Shown here one piece after another: positions 1 to 9,374 of a DNA stretch of 64,000 nucleotides (position 1 is its first letter; each line of letters opens with the position of its first letter). Source of the stretch: an uncultured Gammaproteobacteria bacterium (GTDB taxonomy: Bacteria > Pseudomonadota > Gammaproteobacteria > Pseudomonadales > Pseudohongiellaceae). A program made the position numbers and the translations under genes. The stretch lies in assembly GCA_937898685.1 (NCBI GenBank), contig CALEJT010000017.1:191982-255981 (forward strand). Direction: 5' to 3'. The notes under the pieces were generated by a model. It saw only the letters and a program-made list of their open reading frames with translations. It did not search any database and had not been told where the DNA came from.

Positions 1-443
1 CTCTGCGTCAGACCCAAGCCAGCCCGGAGAAAGGCAAGTGGATACTCACTCCTCATGCCGGGGAAGCGGCGCGGCTTCTCGGCACCACGCGCGAGGCGGT
101 GGAAGCCGACCGTGAGGGTTCCGTGCGCGCTCTCTTCGAGCAATACGGCGGCGCCGTACTCCTCAAGGGTCACGGCACGCTCGTGTGCTACCAGCGCGAC
201 ACCCGCGTCATGATCGAGCGCTGCCAACACGGAAACCCCGGCATGGCCACCGGTGGCATGGGTGATGTGCTCAGTGGCATTCTCGGCGGCCTGCTCGCCC
301 AGGGCCTGAGCCTGGAAGATGCCGTCCGCCTGGGCGTGTGCCTGCACGGCAAGGCCGGCGACCTCGCCGCTGCTGCCGGCGGCGAACGCGGAACCTTGGC
401 AACCGATCTCTTTCCCTATCTGCGTACCCTGCTCAACCCGTGA
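1..443 (+). CDS. nnr: NAD(P)HX dehydratase domain of Nnr, C-terminal part, cut by window edge
   Basis: This is the C-terminal end of the bifunctional NAD(P)HX epimerase/dehydratase that repairs hydrated nicotinamide cofactors. The reading frame is already open at base 3 and runs to the TGA at 441-443, so the start lies outside the window. Visible ADP-dependent dehydratase (carbohydrate-kinase fold) motifs are TPHAGEAARLLG near the left edge, VLLKGHGTLV, and the nucleotide-binding GNPGMATGGMGDVLSGI segment at about 234-285. The epimerase half is not visible. The stop codon overlaps the GTG start of tsaE, the usual arrangement in this gammaproteobacterial operon. Confidence 0.93.
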   Translation, partial: LRQTQASPEKGKWILTPHAGEAARLLGTTREAVEADREGSVRALFEQYGGAVLLKGHGTLVCYQRDTRVMIERCQHGNPGMATGGMGDVLSGILGGLLAQGLSLEDAVRLGVCLHGKAGDLAAAAGGERGTLATDLFPYLRTLLNP

Positions 444-919
444 GTTCTCTGTTTCTACCCGATGATGCGGCCACCCTTGCCGCTGGTGCCGCCCTGGCGC
501 GCGGTTCGCGCGGCCACGGCCTGATCTTTCTCACCGGCGACCTCGGCGCCGGCAAGACCACCCTCAGCCGCGGCCTGATCCAGGCACTCGGCCACACGGG
601 TGCCGTGAAAAGTCCCACCTACACCTTGGTCGAGCCCTATGAACTGCCGGGTGGTCGGGTGTTCCACTACGACCTCTACCGGCTGGCCGACCCCGAGGAG
701 CTGGAATACCTGGGCCTGCGTGACCATCTCGATGGACAGTCACTCACCTTGATCGAATGGCCGCAGCGCGGTGGGAGCCTGCTGCCCGAACCGGATCTGC
801 GCCTGACCTTGGGAGTATTGCCCCAGGGTCGCCGCCTGAGTTGGCAAGCACTCACATATCACGGAGAGCTGATGGCAGCTGAGTTGACTCAGCTGAAAGC
901 GTCCGTTGCGGCTGGATGA
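440..919 (+). CDS. tsaE: tRNA t6A37 threonylcarbamoyltransferase ATPase subunit TsaE
   Basis: TsaE is the small P-loop ATPase that works with TsaB, TsaC and TsaD to make N6-threonylcarbamoyladenosine at position 37 of ANN-decoding tRNAs. The Walker A motif GDLGAGKTTLSRG and the following SPTYTLVEPY segment are clear. The frame is open further upstream, but the GTG at 440, which overlaps the nnr stop, gives a 159-residue protein of normal family length beginning VSSLFLPDDA; longer starts would run through nnr. Translational coupling with nnr is likely. The amidase gene follows after 124 bases. Confidence 0.93.
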   Translation: MSSLFLPDDAATLAAGAALARGSRGHGLIFLTGDLGAGKTTLSRGLIQALGHTGAVKSPTYTLVEPYELPGGRVFHYDLYRLADPEELEYLGLRDHLDGQSLTLIEWPQRGGSLLPEPDLRLTLGVLPQGRRLSWQALTYHGELMAAELTQLKASVAAG

Positions 920-1022
920 GCTAGAAATTCGGGCGCGATCGGTCGATGTTCGATTTCGCACACGAAATCACAGAATCTTTCTAGTTTTCATTCGCAAACC
1001 TATGTAATGTATGGACTTCTTT

Positions 1023-1039
1023 TGATTTGACCAAAATCA
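1023..1039 (+). promoter_or_regulatory. Small inverted repeat just upstream of the amidase start
   Basis: The 124-base gap between tsaE and the amidase gene (920-1043) is much richer in A and T than its surroundings and probably holds a promoter. Close to the start codon, TGATTT (1023-1028) and AAATCA (1034-1039) form a 6-bp inverted repeat with a 5-nt spacer. It could be an operator half-site pair or a weak leader hairpin. No regulator is identified. Confidence 0.25.
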
Positions 1040-1043
1040 GTCC

Positions 1044-2390
1044 ATGCCCCGCCTGCGTCCTTCAGCCCTGTTGCTGTTGCTTGCTTGCTGCGCCACCGCG
1101 GCACAGGCCGCCGTGGTCGAGAGCATCCGGACCTATCGCGCCCCCGAATACACCCGCCTTGTGTTCGACCTGGACACCCCGCTCGAACACAAGATATTCA
1201 CCCTCGAGAACCCCGACCGCGTCGTGATCGACCTGGTGGGCTCCCGCTTTGAGGGCCGCGTCGACGACTTGAACCTCGGCGAGACGCCGATCGACGCCAT
1301 CCGTCACGCCCCGCGCAACGAAAAGGACGTCCGCATCGTGCTCGACATGAAGAGCCGCGTGCGTCCGCGCAGCTTCCTGTTGGGCAAGAACGAACAATAC
1401 GGCGATCGCCTGGTGATCGACCTCTACGACGCCGGCGAAGGCTCGGTCGAAGCCCGCGAAGTGGTGGCCAGCGCCAGCACCGTCGACAACCGCCGCGACA
1501 TCGTCATCGCCATCTCCGCCGGCCACGGCGGTGAAGACCCCGGCGCCATCGGCGTCGATCGTCTGCGTGAGAAAGACGTGGTGCTCGCCATCGCGCGCGA
1601 AGTGGAAAAGCGCATCAACGCCACGCCGGGCTTCAAGGCTCTCATGGTGCGTGAAGGCGACTACTACATCGGCCTGCGCGAGCGCGTGCAGCTGGCGCAC
1701 AAGTACGACGCCGACTTCTATGTCGCAATTCACGCCGACGCCCACACGAACAAGGAAGCCAATGGCGCCACGCTCTATGCACTGTCGCAGAACGGCGCCA
1801 CCAGCGAACACGCACGCATCCTCGCCGACAAGGAGAACGCCGCGGACCTGATCGGCGGTGTCGGTCCCGTGAGCCTCACCGATAAGGATGAAGTACTGCG
1901 CAGCGTGCTGGTGGACCTCAGCATGACGGGCAGCATCGCCACCAGTCTCGAGATCGGCAAGCACCTGATCGACACGCTCGACAAGGTGACCACGCTGCGC
2001 CGCCGCAACGTCGAGCAGGCCGCCTTCGTCGAGCTCAAGTCCGCCGACATTCCTTCGCTCCTGGTCGAATCCGGCTACATCACCAACGCCCGCGACGCCA
2101 AGAATCTCGCCTCGCCCGAGTGGCGCGCACGCTTCGCCGCCACGCTGGTCGATGGCATCGTCAGCTGGTTCCGCGCGCGTCCGCCGGTGGGCACGATGGT
2201 GGCCTGGCAGAAAGAACACGGTGGTGAGATCGCCGCCACCAACGACGGCACCTATACCGTGCAGCGCGGCGACTCGCTCTCGCGCATCGCGCAACGCTTC
2301 AAGATGGATGTGAGCGTGCTGATGTTCGCCAACGACCTCACCGACGACACCATCCGCGTCGGTCAGGTGCTCAAGATTCCTTCCTCCTAA
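1044..2390 (+). CDS. amiC: N-acetylmuramoyl-L-alanine amidase, AmiB/AmiC type, with AMIN and LysM domains
   Basis: A periplasmic zinc amidase that cleaves the bond between MurNAc and L-alanine in septal peptidoglycan during daughter-cell separation. The 448 residues run: signal peptide (to about residue 22, ending AAQA), AMIN domain (about 25-130, septal targeting), Amidase_3 catalytic domain (about 150-385), and one C-terminal LysM peptidoglycan-binding repeat (about 402-446, YTVQRGDSLSRIAQRF). Zinc and catalytic residues appear in SAGHGGEDPG, REKDVV, AIHADAH and LVESGYI. The LysM tail and the position before mutL match the AmiB-like enzymes of Pseudomonas and relatives. Sequence alone does not decide between the AmiB and AmiC names, so the symbol is approximate. 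Confidence 0.93.
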   Translation: MPRLRPSALLLLLACCATAAQAAVVESIRTYRAPEYTRLVFDLDTPLEHKIFTLENPDRVVIDLVGSRFEGRVDDLNLGETPIDAIRHAPRNEKDVRIVLDMKSRVRPRSFLLGKNEQYGDRLVIDLYDAGEGSVEAREVVASASTVDNRRDIVIAISAGHGGEDPGAIGVDRLREKDVVLAIAREVEKRINATPGFKALMVREGDYYIGLRERVQLAHKYDADFYVAIHADAHTNKEANGATLYALSQNGATSEHARILADKENAADLIGGVGPVSLTDKDEVLRSVLVDLSMTGSIATSLEIGKHLIDTLDKVTTLRRRNVEQAAFVELKSADIPSLLVESGYITNARDAKNLASPEWRARFAATLVDGIVSWFRARPPVGTMVAWQKEHGGEIAATNDGTYTVQRGDSLSRIAQRFKMDVSVLMFANDLTDDTIRVGQVLKIPSS

Positions 2391-2489
2391 GCTCTCCGAC
2401 GGGCAGCTTCATCCCCATCCGTGTAAACTCCCCGCTTCGGCGCGAGGAGCGCCGGTGCATTCGTTCTACACCCAGAGGTTCCCGTCCGC

Positions 2490-4358
2490 ATGAAGTCCAC
2501 ACCCGCCCGCATCCAACTGCTCAGCCAACGTCTGAGCAACCAGATTGCTGCCGGCGAAGTGGTGGAACGTCCGGCTTCGGTAGTGAAGGAACTGCTCGAA
2601 AACAGTCTCGACGCCGGCGCCACGCGCATCGACATCGAGCTGGAAAAAGGCGGCGTGAAACTGATTCGCGTGCGCGACAACGGTACCGGCGTGACCAAGG
2701 ACGATCTGCCGCTCGCACTCAGCCGCCACGCCACCAGCAAGATAACCACGCTGGAAGATCTCGAAGCCATCGTCAGCCTTGGGTTCCGCGGCGAGGCCTT
2801 GGCGAGCATCAGTTCGGTCTCGCGTCTCACGCTCACTTCGCGCGCCATCGACAGCGACATGGCCTGGCAGGTGGAGGCCGAAGGGCGCGACATGAGCTCC
2901 TCGATCAGCCCTGCCGCACACAGTCAGGGCACGACGGTGGAAGTGCGTGATCTCTTTTTCAATACACCTGCGCGTCGCAAATTCCTGCGTACGGAACAGA
3001 CCGAATATCAGCGCATCGACGAAATCATCAAACGCATCGCGCTCAGCCGCTTCGATGTGAGCTTCACCGTCACGCACAACCAGCGCGTCGTGCAACGTTA
3101 TGACCGCTGCAACACCGTGCAGGAAAAACAGCGCCGCGTGGCACAGATCTGCGGCCCCGCCTTCATCGACAACGCCATCGCCATCGAATTCGAAAACAGC
3201 AATTTTGACCAAAAGGGTTTGAAACTCTGGGGCTGGGTGTCGCTGCCGACCTTTTCGCGCGCGCAGGCGGATTTGCAGTATTTCTACGTCAACGGTCGCG
3301 TGATCCGCGACAAGCTGGTGACGCACGCGATTCGCCAGGCCTATCGCGACGTGCTGTTCCACGATCGTCATCCCGCCTACGTGCTCTACCTGGAATTGGA
3401 GCCGGAAGGCGTCGACGTGAACGTGCATCCCACCAAACACGAGGTGCGCTTCCGCGACAATCGCCTGGTGCACGACTTCCTCTTCAGCGCACTGCATCGT
3501 TCACTCGCGGAAGTGCGCCCGCAGGATCATCTGCAACAGACCGTGTCGCCGACACCGACCGCAGCACCGCACATTGCACCGGTCGAACAGCAGCGCATGT
3601 CGCTCTATTCACCTGGTGCGGTTGCCGCGGAACCGCGCGAGTGGACCGCGCCGCCTTCCTACAACGGCACCAGCAGCCTGCCGAGCGCAACGCAGATTCG
3701 CGATCAGCTCGCGGCCTACGAACTCGGTTTGCGTCAGCCCGCGCAGTCCCTGCCGGAAACGAAAGACGAGGACATTCCGCCGCTCGGCTACGCCCTCGCG
3801 CAACTGCATGGCATCTACATCCTCGCGCAGAACGCGCATGGTCTGGTCGTGGTCGACATGCACGCCGCACACGAACGCATCACTTACGAATACATGAAAA
3901 GCGCCGCCGACAGCGAAGGCATTCGTGCCCAGCCCTTGCTCGTTCCGGTGAGTGTTTCGGTGAGCGAACGCGAGGCGGATTGCGCCGAAGAACATCGCGA
4001 GATGCTGGCGCAGTTGGGGCTGGAAGTGGATCGGCGTGGACCGGAAACGCTCAGCATTCGTCAGGTTCCGGTGATCCTGAACAAGGCCGATGCCGAACAG
4101 TTGCTGCGCGACGTGCTATCGGATCTCTTGGAACACGGCAGCAGCGACCGCATTGCCGCTGCGCGTGATGAACTGCTGGCGACGATGGCCTGCCACGGTT
4201 CGGTGCGTGCCAACCGTCAGCTCACGATTCCCGAGATGAATGCGCTCCTGCGTGACATGGAAAGAACGGAGCGCAGCGGTCAGTGCAACCATGGTCGTCC
4301 GACCTGGGTACAGCTCAGCATCGACGAATTAGACCGAATGTTCCTGCGCGGGCAGTAG
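2490..4358 (+). CDS. mutL: DNA mismatch repair protein MutL
   Basis: MutL couples mismatch recognition by MutS to strand incision. The N-terminal GHKL ATPase domain shows VVKELLENSLDAGA (catalytic Glu), the DNGTG motif and GFRGEALASISSV within the first 110 residues. The C-terminal dimerisation domain contains DMHAAHERITYE at about residues 455-466. That fits the D[QM]HA-x2-E-x4-E metal-binding motif of MutL proteins with intrinsic endonuclease activity, as in Pseudomonas. A host with such a MutL would not need MutH, which is inference. Length (622) is normal. The 3' end overlaps murI tail to tail by 30 bp. Confidence 0.97.
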   Translation: MKSTPARIQLLSQRLSNQIAAGEVVERPASVVKELLENSLDAGATRIDIELEKGGVKLIRVRDNGTGVTKDDLPLALSRHATSKITTLEDLEAIVSLGFRGEALASISSVSRLTLTSRAIDSDMAWQVEAEGRDMSSSISPAAHSQGTTVEVRDLFFNTPARRKFLRTEQTEYQRIDEIIKRIALSRFDVSFTVTHNQRVVQRYDRCNTVQEKQRRVAQICGPAFIDNAIAIEFENSNFDQKGLKLWGWVSLPTFSRAQADLQYFYVNGRVIRDKLVTHAIRQAYRDVLFHDRHPAYVLYLELEPEGVDVNVHPTKHEVRFRDNRLVHDFLFSALHRSLAEVRPQDHLQQTVSPTPTAAPHIAPVEQQRMSLYSPGAVAAEPREWTAPPSYNGTSSLPSATQIRDQLAAYELGLRQPAQSLPETKDEDIPPLGYALAQLHGIYILAQNAHGLVVVDMHAAHERITYEYMKSAADSEGIRAQPLLVPVSVSVSEREADCAEEHREMLAQLGLEVDRRGPETLSIRQVPVILNKADAEQLLRDVLSDLLEHGSSDRIAAARDELLATMACHGSVRANRQLTIPEMNALLRDMERTERSGQCNHGRPTWVQLSIDELDRMFLRGQ

Positions 4359-5171
4359 ATCGGACTCGGGCAACACCTCCAGATTCGCCACTGGCCCCCA
4401 ATAGCGATTCAGCAGACGCTGCTGCACGGCGATGTCGCCGCTGGTGAAGAAGTGCAGGCTGCCGCTTTCCGTGGCGGGATTCAGTGCATCGATTTCTTCC
4501 AGACGCCGCCGCGTTTCGCGTGCCACGGCCACTCCGGTATCGACGATGCGTACGCTGCCGCCCATCACGTTCTGAATCAGTTCGCGAATCAACGAATAGT
4601 GCGTGCAGCCCAATACCAATACATCGGCATTCTTGGCGCGCATCGGCTCGGTGAGTTCATGCAACAAGGCTTCGATCGCCTGCGGCTGAAACTCCTCGGC
4701 TTCGATCAATTCGACCAAGCCGGGACAAGCGCGCGTGATGATTTCCACCTGTGAGGAAAAGCGATCCTGCAAGCGAATGAACTTGTCGCTGGCGATGGTG
4801 CCGTTCGTTGCCAATACGCCGACGATGCCGCAATGGCTCAGGGAGGCCGCCGGTTTCACCGCAGGCTCCACGCCGATGAACGGCATGCCGTAGTGCGCGC
4901 GCAGATCGGCGATCGCCGCGGCGGTTGCGGTGTTGCACGCGACGACGATGGCCTTGGCTCCCTGCTCGATCAGAAAGTCGACGATGGCGAAACTGCGCTC
5001 GCGGATGAAGTCGCCACCCTTCGGTCCATAGGGCGCATGACGCGAATCGGCGACGTAGATGAGATTTTCGTAGGGCAACAGTTCACGCAGGCCCGCGAGG
5101 ATGGAAAGCCCGCCCACGCCCGAGTCGAAGACGCCGATGGGAGCAGTGGGAGAGGGAGTAGCGATGCTCAC
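4329..5171 (-). CDS. murI: Glutamate racemase
   Basis: Converts L-glutamate to D-glutamate for the second residue of the peptidoglycan stem peptide. The 280-residue protein has the N-terminal DSGVGGLS motif (Asp16-Ser17) and both catalytic cysteines, Cys79 in VVACNTATA and Cys189 in LGCTHY. The gene sits on the opposite strand between mutL and miaA, which are usually adjacent in gammaproteobacteria, so it is a local insertion into the conserved block. Its last codons overlap the end of mutL, while its 5' side is divergent from miaA with a 112-bp intergenic region. Confidence 0.97.
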   Translation of the reverse strand: MSIATPSPTAPIGVFDSGVGGLSILAGLRELLPYENLIYVADSRHAPYGPKGGDFIRERSFAIVDFLIEQGAKAIVVACNTATAAAIADLRAHYGMPFIGVEPAVKPAASLSHCGIVGVLATNGTIASDKFIRLQDRFSSQVEIITRACPGLVELIEAEEFQPQAIEALLHELTEPMRAKNADVLVLGCTHYSLIRELIQNVMGGSVRIVDTGVAVARETRRRLEEIDALNPATESGSLHFFTSGDIAVQQRLLNRYWGPVANLEVLPESDLLPAQEHSV

Positions 5172-5283
5172 GTTGCTGGTATCGATGAGGAAAGCGGAAA
5201 GCGCGCATTGTACTCAAGCCGACGGTCCAGAGCGCGCGCGCCGCCTCATGCTATAGTGCGCGCCCCCGAACCACACCTGCCTT

Positions 5284-6258
5284 ATGACGACTTCCACACT
5301 GCCTCCCGCCATTTGCCTGATGGGCCCGACTGCTTGCGGCAAGACCAAGGTGGCAGTCGAGCTGGTGCAGGAAGGCCCCTTCGAGATCATCAGTGTCGAC
5401 TCCGCGCTCGTCTATCGCGGTCTCGACATCGGTGCCGGCAAACCCGATGCCGCCACCCTCGCGCGCGCGCCACATCGCCTGATCGACATCCGCGATCCGA
5501 GCGAGCCCTACTCCGCTGCCGACTTCCGTGCCGACGCGATTCGCGAAATTACCGATATCCAATCGAAGGGCCGCATTCCGCTTCTCGTCGGTGGCACGAT
5601 GCTCTATTTCAAGGCACTCCGCGATGGTTTGGCGGAGATGCCGCCGGCCGATCCCGCGGTGCGACAACGTATCCTCGATCTCGCTGCCGCCGAGGGTTGG
5701 CCCGCCGTGCACGCGCGTCTCGCCGCGGTCGATCCGGTGTCTGCGGCACGCATTCATCCCACCGATCCACAGCGTCTGCAGCGCGCGCTGGAAGTGTATG
5801 AGGTCTCCGGTGTTCCTCTTTCACGACATCACGCCACGCAGAAAAAACAGAATGGCGATTTACCGTGTTCTCTGATTTTTGTTGGCATGATTCCCGCGGA
5901 TCGCGGTCGTTTGCATCAGCTGATCGCGGATCGCTTTCACCAGATGCTCGCAGCAGGCTTGGTCGAAGAAGTGCGCAAGTTGCGGCAACGCGGCGATCTC
6001 GACGTCGATCTGCCGGCCATCCGCAGCGTAGGTTACCGCCAGGTATGGAACTATCTGGACGGTGGCTGCTCTTACGAGGAGATGGTGGCAGCAGCAATCG
6101 CCGCTACTCGCCAACTGGCAAAACGCCAGTTGACCTGGATGCGTAGTTGGGACGGTTTGAGCCCCTTGGTTTGCTCTTTGCAGGGCGATCAAGGTGATGA
6201 TGCAAATATTGTGAAGAATCACTTGAAAACTCTAGGCATCATCACCAATTACTGGTAG
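5284..6258 (+). CDS. miaA: tRNA dimethylallyltransferase
   Basis: MiaA transfers a dimethylallyl group to N6 of A37 in tRNAs that read codons starting with U. The 324 residues begin with the P-loop GPTACGKTK; the family usually has GPTASGKT, so Ser is replaced by Cys in the non-essential position. DSALVYRGLDIGAGKP (substrate binding) and GGTMLYFKALRDGL follow, and AIRSVGYRQVWNYLDG lies in the C-terminal part. The gene lies directly upstream of hfq, as in E. coli and Pseudomonas. Length and start (ATG at 5284) are normal. Confidence 0.96.
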   Translation: MTTSTLPPAICLMGPTACGKTKVAVELVQEGPFEIISVDSALVYRGLDIGAGKPDAATLARAPHRLIDIRDPSEPYSAADFRADAIREITDIQSKGRIPLLVGGTMLYFKALRDGLAEMPPADPAVRQRILDLAAAEGWPAVHARLAAVDPVSAARIHPTDPQRLQRALEVYEVSGVPLSRHHATQKKQNGDLPCSLIFVGMIPADRGRLHQLIADRFHQMLAAGLVEEVRKLRQRGDLDVDLPAIRSVGYRQVWNYLDGGCSYEEMVAAAIAATRQLAKRQLTWMRSWDGLSPLVCSLQGDQGDDANIVKNHLKTLGIITNYW

Positions 6259-6282
6259 CCCTCTCGAAGCGGACCCTATAAT
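6254..6282 (+). promoter_or_regulatory. Candidate hfq promoter
   Basis: Right after the miaA stop there is a perfect TATAAT (-10) at 6277-6282, about 110 bases upstream of the hfq ATG. The region 17-18 bases upstream (TGGTAG, near 6253-6258) is only a weak -35 match. A small CGGAC-aac-GTCCG hairpin lies in the presumed leader near 6307-6319. A separate hfq promoter inside or behind miaA is known in other gammaproteobacteria. Confidence 0.4.
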
Positions 6283-6392
6283 TGCGGCTTTCCCAGCAGT
6301 GCCGGCGGACAACGTCCGGATAGATCCTGGAGCAGCAGTAGCTGTACGCGTAATTCGAGCAAATTTTCACCATACCCATCAGGAGAGTTGTC

Positions 6393-6662
6393 ATGTCAAA
6401 AGGGCATTCACTACAAGACCCTTTTCTTAACGTGCTGCGTAAGGAGAAAGTCCCCGTCGCCATCTATTTGGTGAGCGGTATCAAACTGCAGGGACAGATC
6501 GAATCCTTCGACCAGTTTGTGATCGTGCTGAAAAACACCGTGAATCAGATGGTGTACAAGCACGCCATTTCCACCGTGGTTCCGTCGCGTCAGGTACGTG
6601 TGCCCATGTTGGGTGCCAATGACAACGGCGGTGACGAGGAGAATGCCGGCAACTCATTCTGA
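6393..6662 (+). CDS. hfq: RNA chaperone Hfq
   Basis: Hfq is a hexameric Sm-like protein that pairs small RNAs with mRNAs. The 89-residue protein opens with MSKGHSLQDPFLN, carries the Sm1 motif (VPVAIYLVSGIKLQGQIESFD) and the Sm2 motif (YKHAISTVVPS), and ends in a short variable tail of Asn, Gly and Glu residues. An AGGAG ribosome site lies just upstream of the ATG at 6393. It is followed by hflX, the standard arrangement. Confidence 0.98.
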   Translation: MSKGHSLQDPFLNVLRKEKVPVAIYLVSGIKLQGQIESFDQFVIVLKNTVNQMVYKHAISTVVPSRQVRVPMLGANDNGGDEENAGNSF

Positions 6663-6739
6663 GCATCACATCCATCGGCTTCGGCCCGCACCATTGTGGA
6701 GCGGGCCTTGGCTGAAGGCTCTGGCTCCACGAGGTAGTT

Positions 6740-8101
6740 TTGTTTTTTGAGCGGCCCAAGAGCGGCGAAATAGCCATTTTGGTCCAGGTGGGTTACGAAG
6801 ACCTGCAGGACGAAGCCGATGCCCGGGAGTTCGAGGAACTCGCCATTTCCGCTGGCGTGATTCCCGCAGCCCTCGTCACGGCCTCGCGTCGTCTCACCAA
6901 TCCCCGTACGTTGATCGGTAGCGGCAAGCTCGAAGAGCTGAAGGCCGCCATTGCTGCTCACGAAGCACAAGTCGTTCTCTTCAACCACACGCTCACTCCC
7001 AGCCAGGAACGCAACCTGGAAAAGGAACTTAAGTGTCGTGTGCTCGACCGCACCGGTCTCATTCTCGACATCTTCGCCCAACGCGCCCGCAGCCACGAAG
7101 GTAAGCTGCAAGTGGAGCTGGCGCAGCTCAAGCACGCTTCCACTCGTCTCGTCCGCGGTTGGACCCACCTCGACCGTCAGAAAGGTGGTATCGGTCTGCG
7201 TGGTGCCGGTGAAACCCAGCTCGAAATCGACCAACGCCTGATCGGCGTACGCATCAAGGCCATCAACAAGAGCCTGGAAAAGGTGCGCAGTCAGCGCGAA
7301 CAGGGTCGACGCGCCCGCAAGCGTGCTGAAATTCCAACAGTGTCGCTCGTCGGCTACACCAACGCCGGCAAGTCGTCGCTGTTCAATCGCCTCAGTGGTG
7401 ACGAGGTCTACGTCGCCAACCAGCTCTTCGCCACGCTCGACTCCACGCTGCGCAAGATCGAAGCGCCCGGCATCGGTCCGCTCATCCTGGCCGACACGGT
7501 GGGCTTCATCCGCAACCTGCCACACCAATTGGTGGACGCCTTCCGCGCCACGCTGGAAGAAACCGTGCAGGCACATCTGCTGCTGCATGTCGTCGACTGC
7601 CACAACGACGAGCGCCTGATGCTGATCGATGAAGTGAACAAGGTGCTGGAAGAAATCGGCGCGGAAGACATCCCGCGTCTGCTCGTCTTCAACAAGATCG
7701 ACCTCCTGCCCGAAACCAAGCCCTCGATAGAACGCGACGAGTCCGGCCGCCCGATCCGCGCCTGGGTTTCCGCCCACACCGGGGCCGGCATTCCCGAACT
7801 CCTGAGCGCCATCGGCGAGCTCCTGGGCGAGAACCTCGTTTCCATCCATCTGCCGCTGCGCCCCGATCAGGGCCGCCTGCGCTCGCGCTTCTACGGCGCC
7901 GCTGCAGTCGAGGAAGAAACGGCCGATGAGAACGGTCAGACCTGGCTGCGCCTGAAACTGCCCCGCGCGGATTTCATCCGCCTGATGCAAGAGGCCGGTG
8001 CCGACCCCCTGCCCTGGCTGCCGAAACCTGCCGTCGTGCAGCCGCAGCCGGAGGAAGAACCCGAATTGGAGCAGGCAGCGCCCCTGGAGCGAGCGGTGTA
8101 A
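6740..8101 (+). CDS. hflX: Ribosome-rescue GTPase HflX
   Basis: HflX binds and splits stalled 70S ribosomes, notably under heat stress. The start is a TTG at 6740, chosen because the protein then begins MFFERPKSGE like other HflX proteins and a GAGG ribosome site lies just upstream. The N-terminal HflX domain (residues about 1-195) contains the glycine-rich KGGIGLRGAGETQLE segment. The GTPase domain shows G1 GYTNAGKSS (about 203-211), G3 DTVGF and G4 NKID. Length is 453. It forms an operon with hfq and the downstream hflK-hflC genes. Confidence 0.96.
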   Translation: MFFERPKSGEIAILVQVGYEDLQDEADAREFEELAISAGVIPAALVTASRRLTNPRTLIGSGKLEELKAAIAAHEAQVVLFNHTLTPSQERNLEKELKCRVLDRTGLILDIFAQRARSHEGKLQVELAQLKHASTRLVRGWTHLDRQKGGIGLRGAGETQLEIDQRLIGVRIKAINKSLEKVRSQREQGRRARKRAEIPTVSLVGYTNAGKSSLFNRLSGDEVYVANQLFATLDSTLRKIEAPGIGPLILADTVGFIRNLPHQLVDAFRATLEETVQAHLLLHVVDCHNDERLMLIDEVNKVLEEIGAEDIPRLLVFNKIDLLPETKPSIERDESGRPIRAWVSAHTGAGIPELLSAIGELLGENLVSIHLPLRPDQGRLRSRFYGAAAVEEETADENGQTWLRLKLPRADFIRLMQEAGADPLPWLPKPAVVQPQPEEEPELEQAAPLERAV

Positions 8102-8207
8102 TTGCCCCGTTAAATCCGTTAAAATCCGCCCCCGCCCATAATGAGTGCGCCATTCCCCGCCCAAGGCGCGCCCCAGCAAGATAATCAATCACTTAACCGG
8201 AGTAAGC

Positions 8208-9374
8208 ATGGCCTGGAATGAACCAGATGGTGATGATCGCAAGCACGATCCCTGGGGCTCCAATTCCGGTAAGAAGGATCAAGGACCACCCGACCTCGAT
8301 GCGCTGATCAATGATCTGATGCGCAAGTTGTCTGGTGCCTTCGGAGGCAAGGGTGGCAATTCCTCCGGTGGCAGCGGCGGCGGTCTCAGCCGCGGCATGG
8401 TGGGCGGTGTATTGCTGGCACTGGGCCTGGTCTGGGTCGGTTCCGGTGTCTATACGGTGGACGAACAGGAACGTGGCGTCGTGCTGCGCCTCGGTCGTGC
8501 TCTCGAGGGTGTGGTCGAACCCGGCCTGCGCTGGAACCCGCCGCTCATCGACGAAGTCACCAAGATCAACGTCACCCGCATCTACGACCAAAGCTTCAGC
8601 GGCACCATGCTGACCGAGGACGACAACATCGTGGACATCACGATGACCGTCCAATACCAGATCACCGATGCCCGCAAGTACTACCTCGAAGTCGAAGATC
8701 CCGAAATCAGCCTGATGCAGGCCGCCGAATCCGCCATCCGCCACGTGGTCGGTGGTTCCAAGATGGACACCGTCATCACCAGTGGCCGTGAAGTATTGGC
8801 ACAGGAAGCCGGCGAACGTCTGCAGCGCTATCTCGACGCTTACGGCACCGGCATCACCGTACGTCAAGTGAACATTGCCCAATCCTTGCCGCCGCAGCAG
8901 GTGCGTGCCGCATTCGATGACGTGATCAAGGCGCGCGAAGACAACCAATCGTCCCAGAACGAAGCCCGCGCCTACGCCAACCGTGTGATCCCGCAGGCAC
9001 GTGGTAATGCACTCCGCCAGCTCGAAGACGCCAATGCCTATCGCGCACAGGTCGTTGCCCGCGCCCAGGGTGAGGCCGAACGCTTCGAACAACTGCTGGT
9101 CGAGTATCAGAAGAATCCCGAAGTGACGCGCGAGCGTCTCTACATCGACACGCTGCAGGAAATCATGGCCAACGCCTCGAAGGTGATGGTCGGCACCGAA
9201 GGCGGTAACAACATGTTCTACCTGCCGCTCGATCAGATCCTGCAGAACCAGCGTCGTCCGTCCTCGAGCACCAACCTTCCGGGCGTGACCATCACGCCGG
9301 AGAACCAGGGCTCGAGCGTCAACTCTCCCCAGTTGCAGATCCGTCAGGCCCCAGCCCGAGGAGTGAACCGCTGA
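8208..9374 (+). CDS. hflK: FtsH protease regulator HflK
   Basis: HflK and HflC form a membrane cage around FtsH and modulate degradation of membrane proteins. The ATG at 8208 has a CCGGAGT ribosome site and gives the usual start MAWNEPDGDD; a longer in-frame start at 8145 has no support. The protein has a cytoplasmic Gly-rich N-terminus, one membrane segment at about residues 64-84, the SPFH/band-7 domain (about 85-260) and a C-terminal coiled region. The gap before it (8102-8207) contains a direct repeat of GTTAAATCC-type sequence (about 8109-8126) and a CATAAT that could be a promoter. Its stop overlaps the hflC start (TGATG). Confidence 0.96.
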   Translation: MAWNEPDGDDRKHDPWGSNSGKKDQGPPDLDALINDLMRKLSGAFGGKGGNSSGGSGGGLSRGMVGGVLLALGLVWVGSGVYTVDEQERGVVLRLGRALEGVVEPGLRWNPPLIDEVTKINVTRIYDQSFSGTMLTEDDNIVDITMTVQYQITDARKYYLEVEDPEISLMQAAESAIRHVVGGSKMDTVITSGREVLAQEAGERLQRYLDAYGTGITVRQVNIAQSLPPQQVRAAFDDVIKAREDNQSSQNEARAYANRVIPQARGNALRQLEDANAYRAQVVARAQGEAERFEQLLVEYQKNPEVTRERLYIDTLQEIMANASKVMVGTEGGNNMFYLPLDQILQNQRRPSSSTNLPGVTITPENQGSSVNSPQLQIRQAPARGVNR

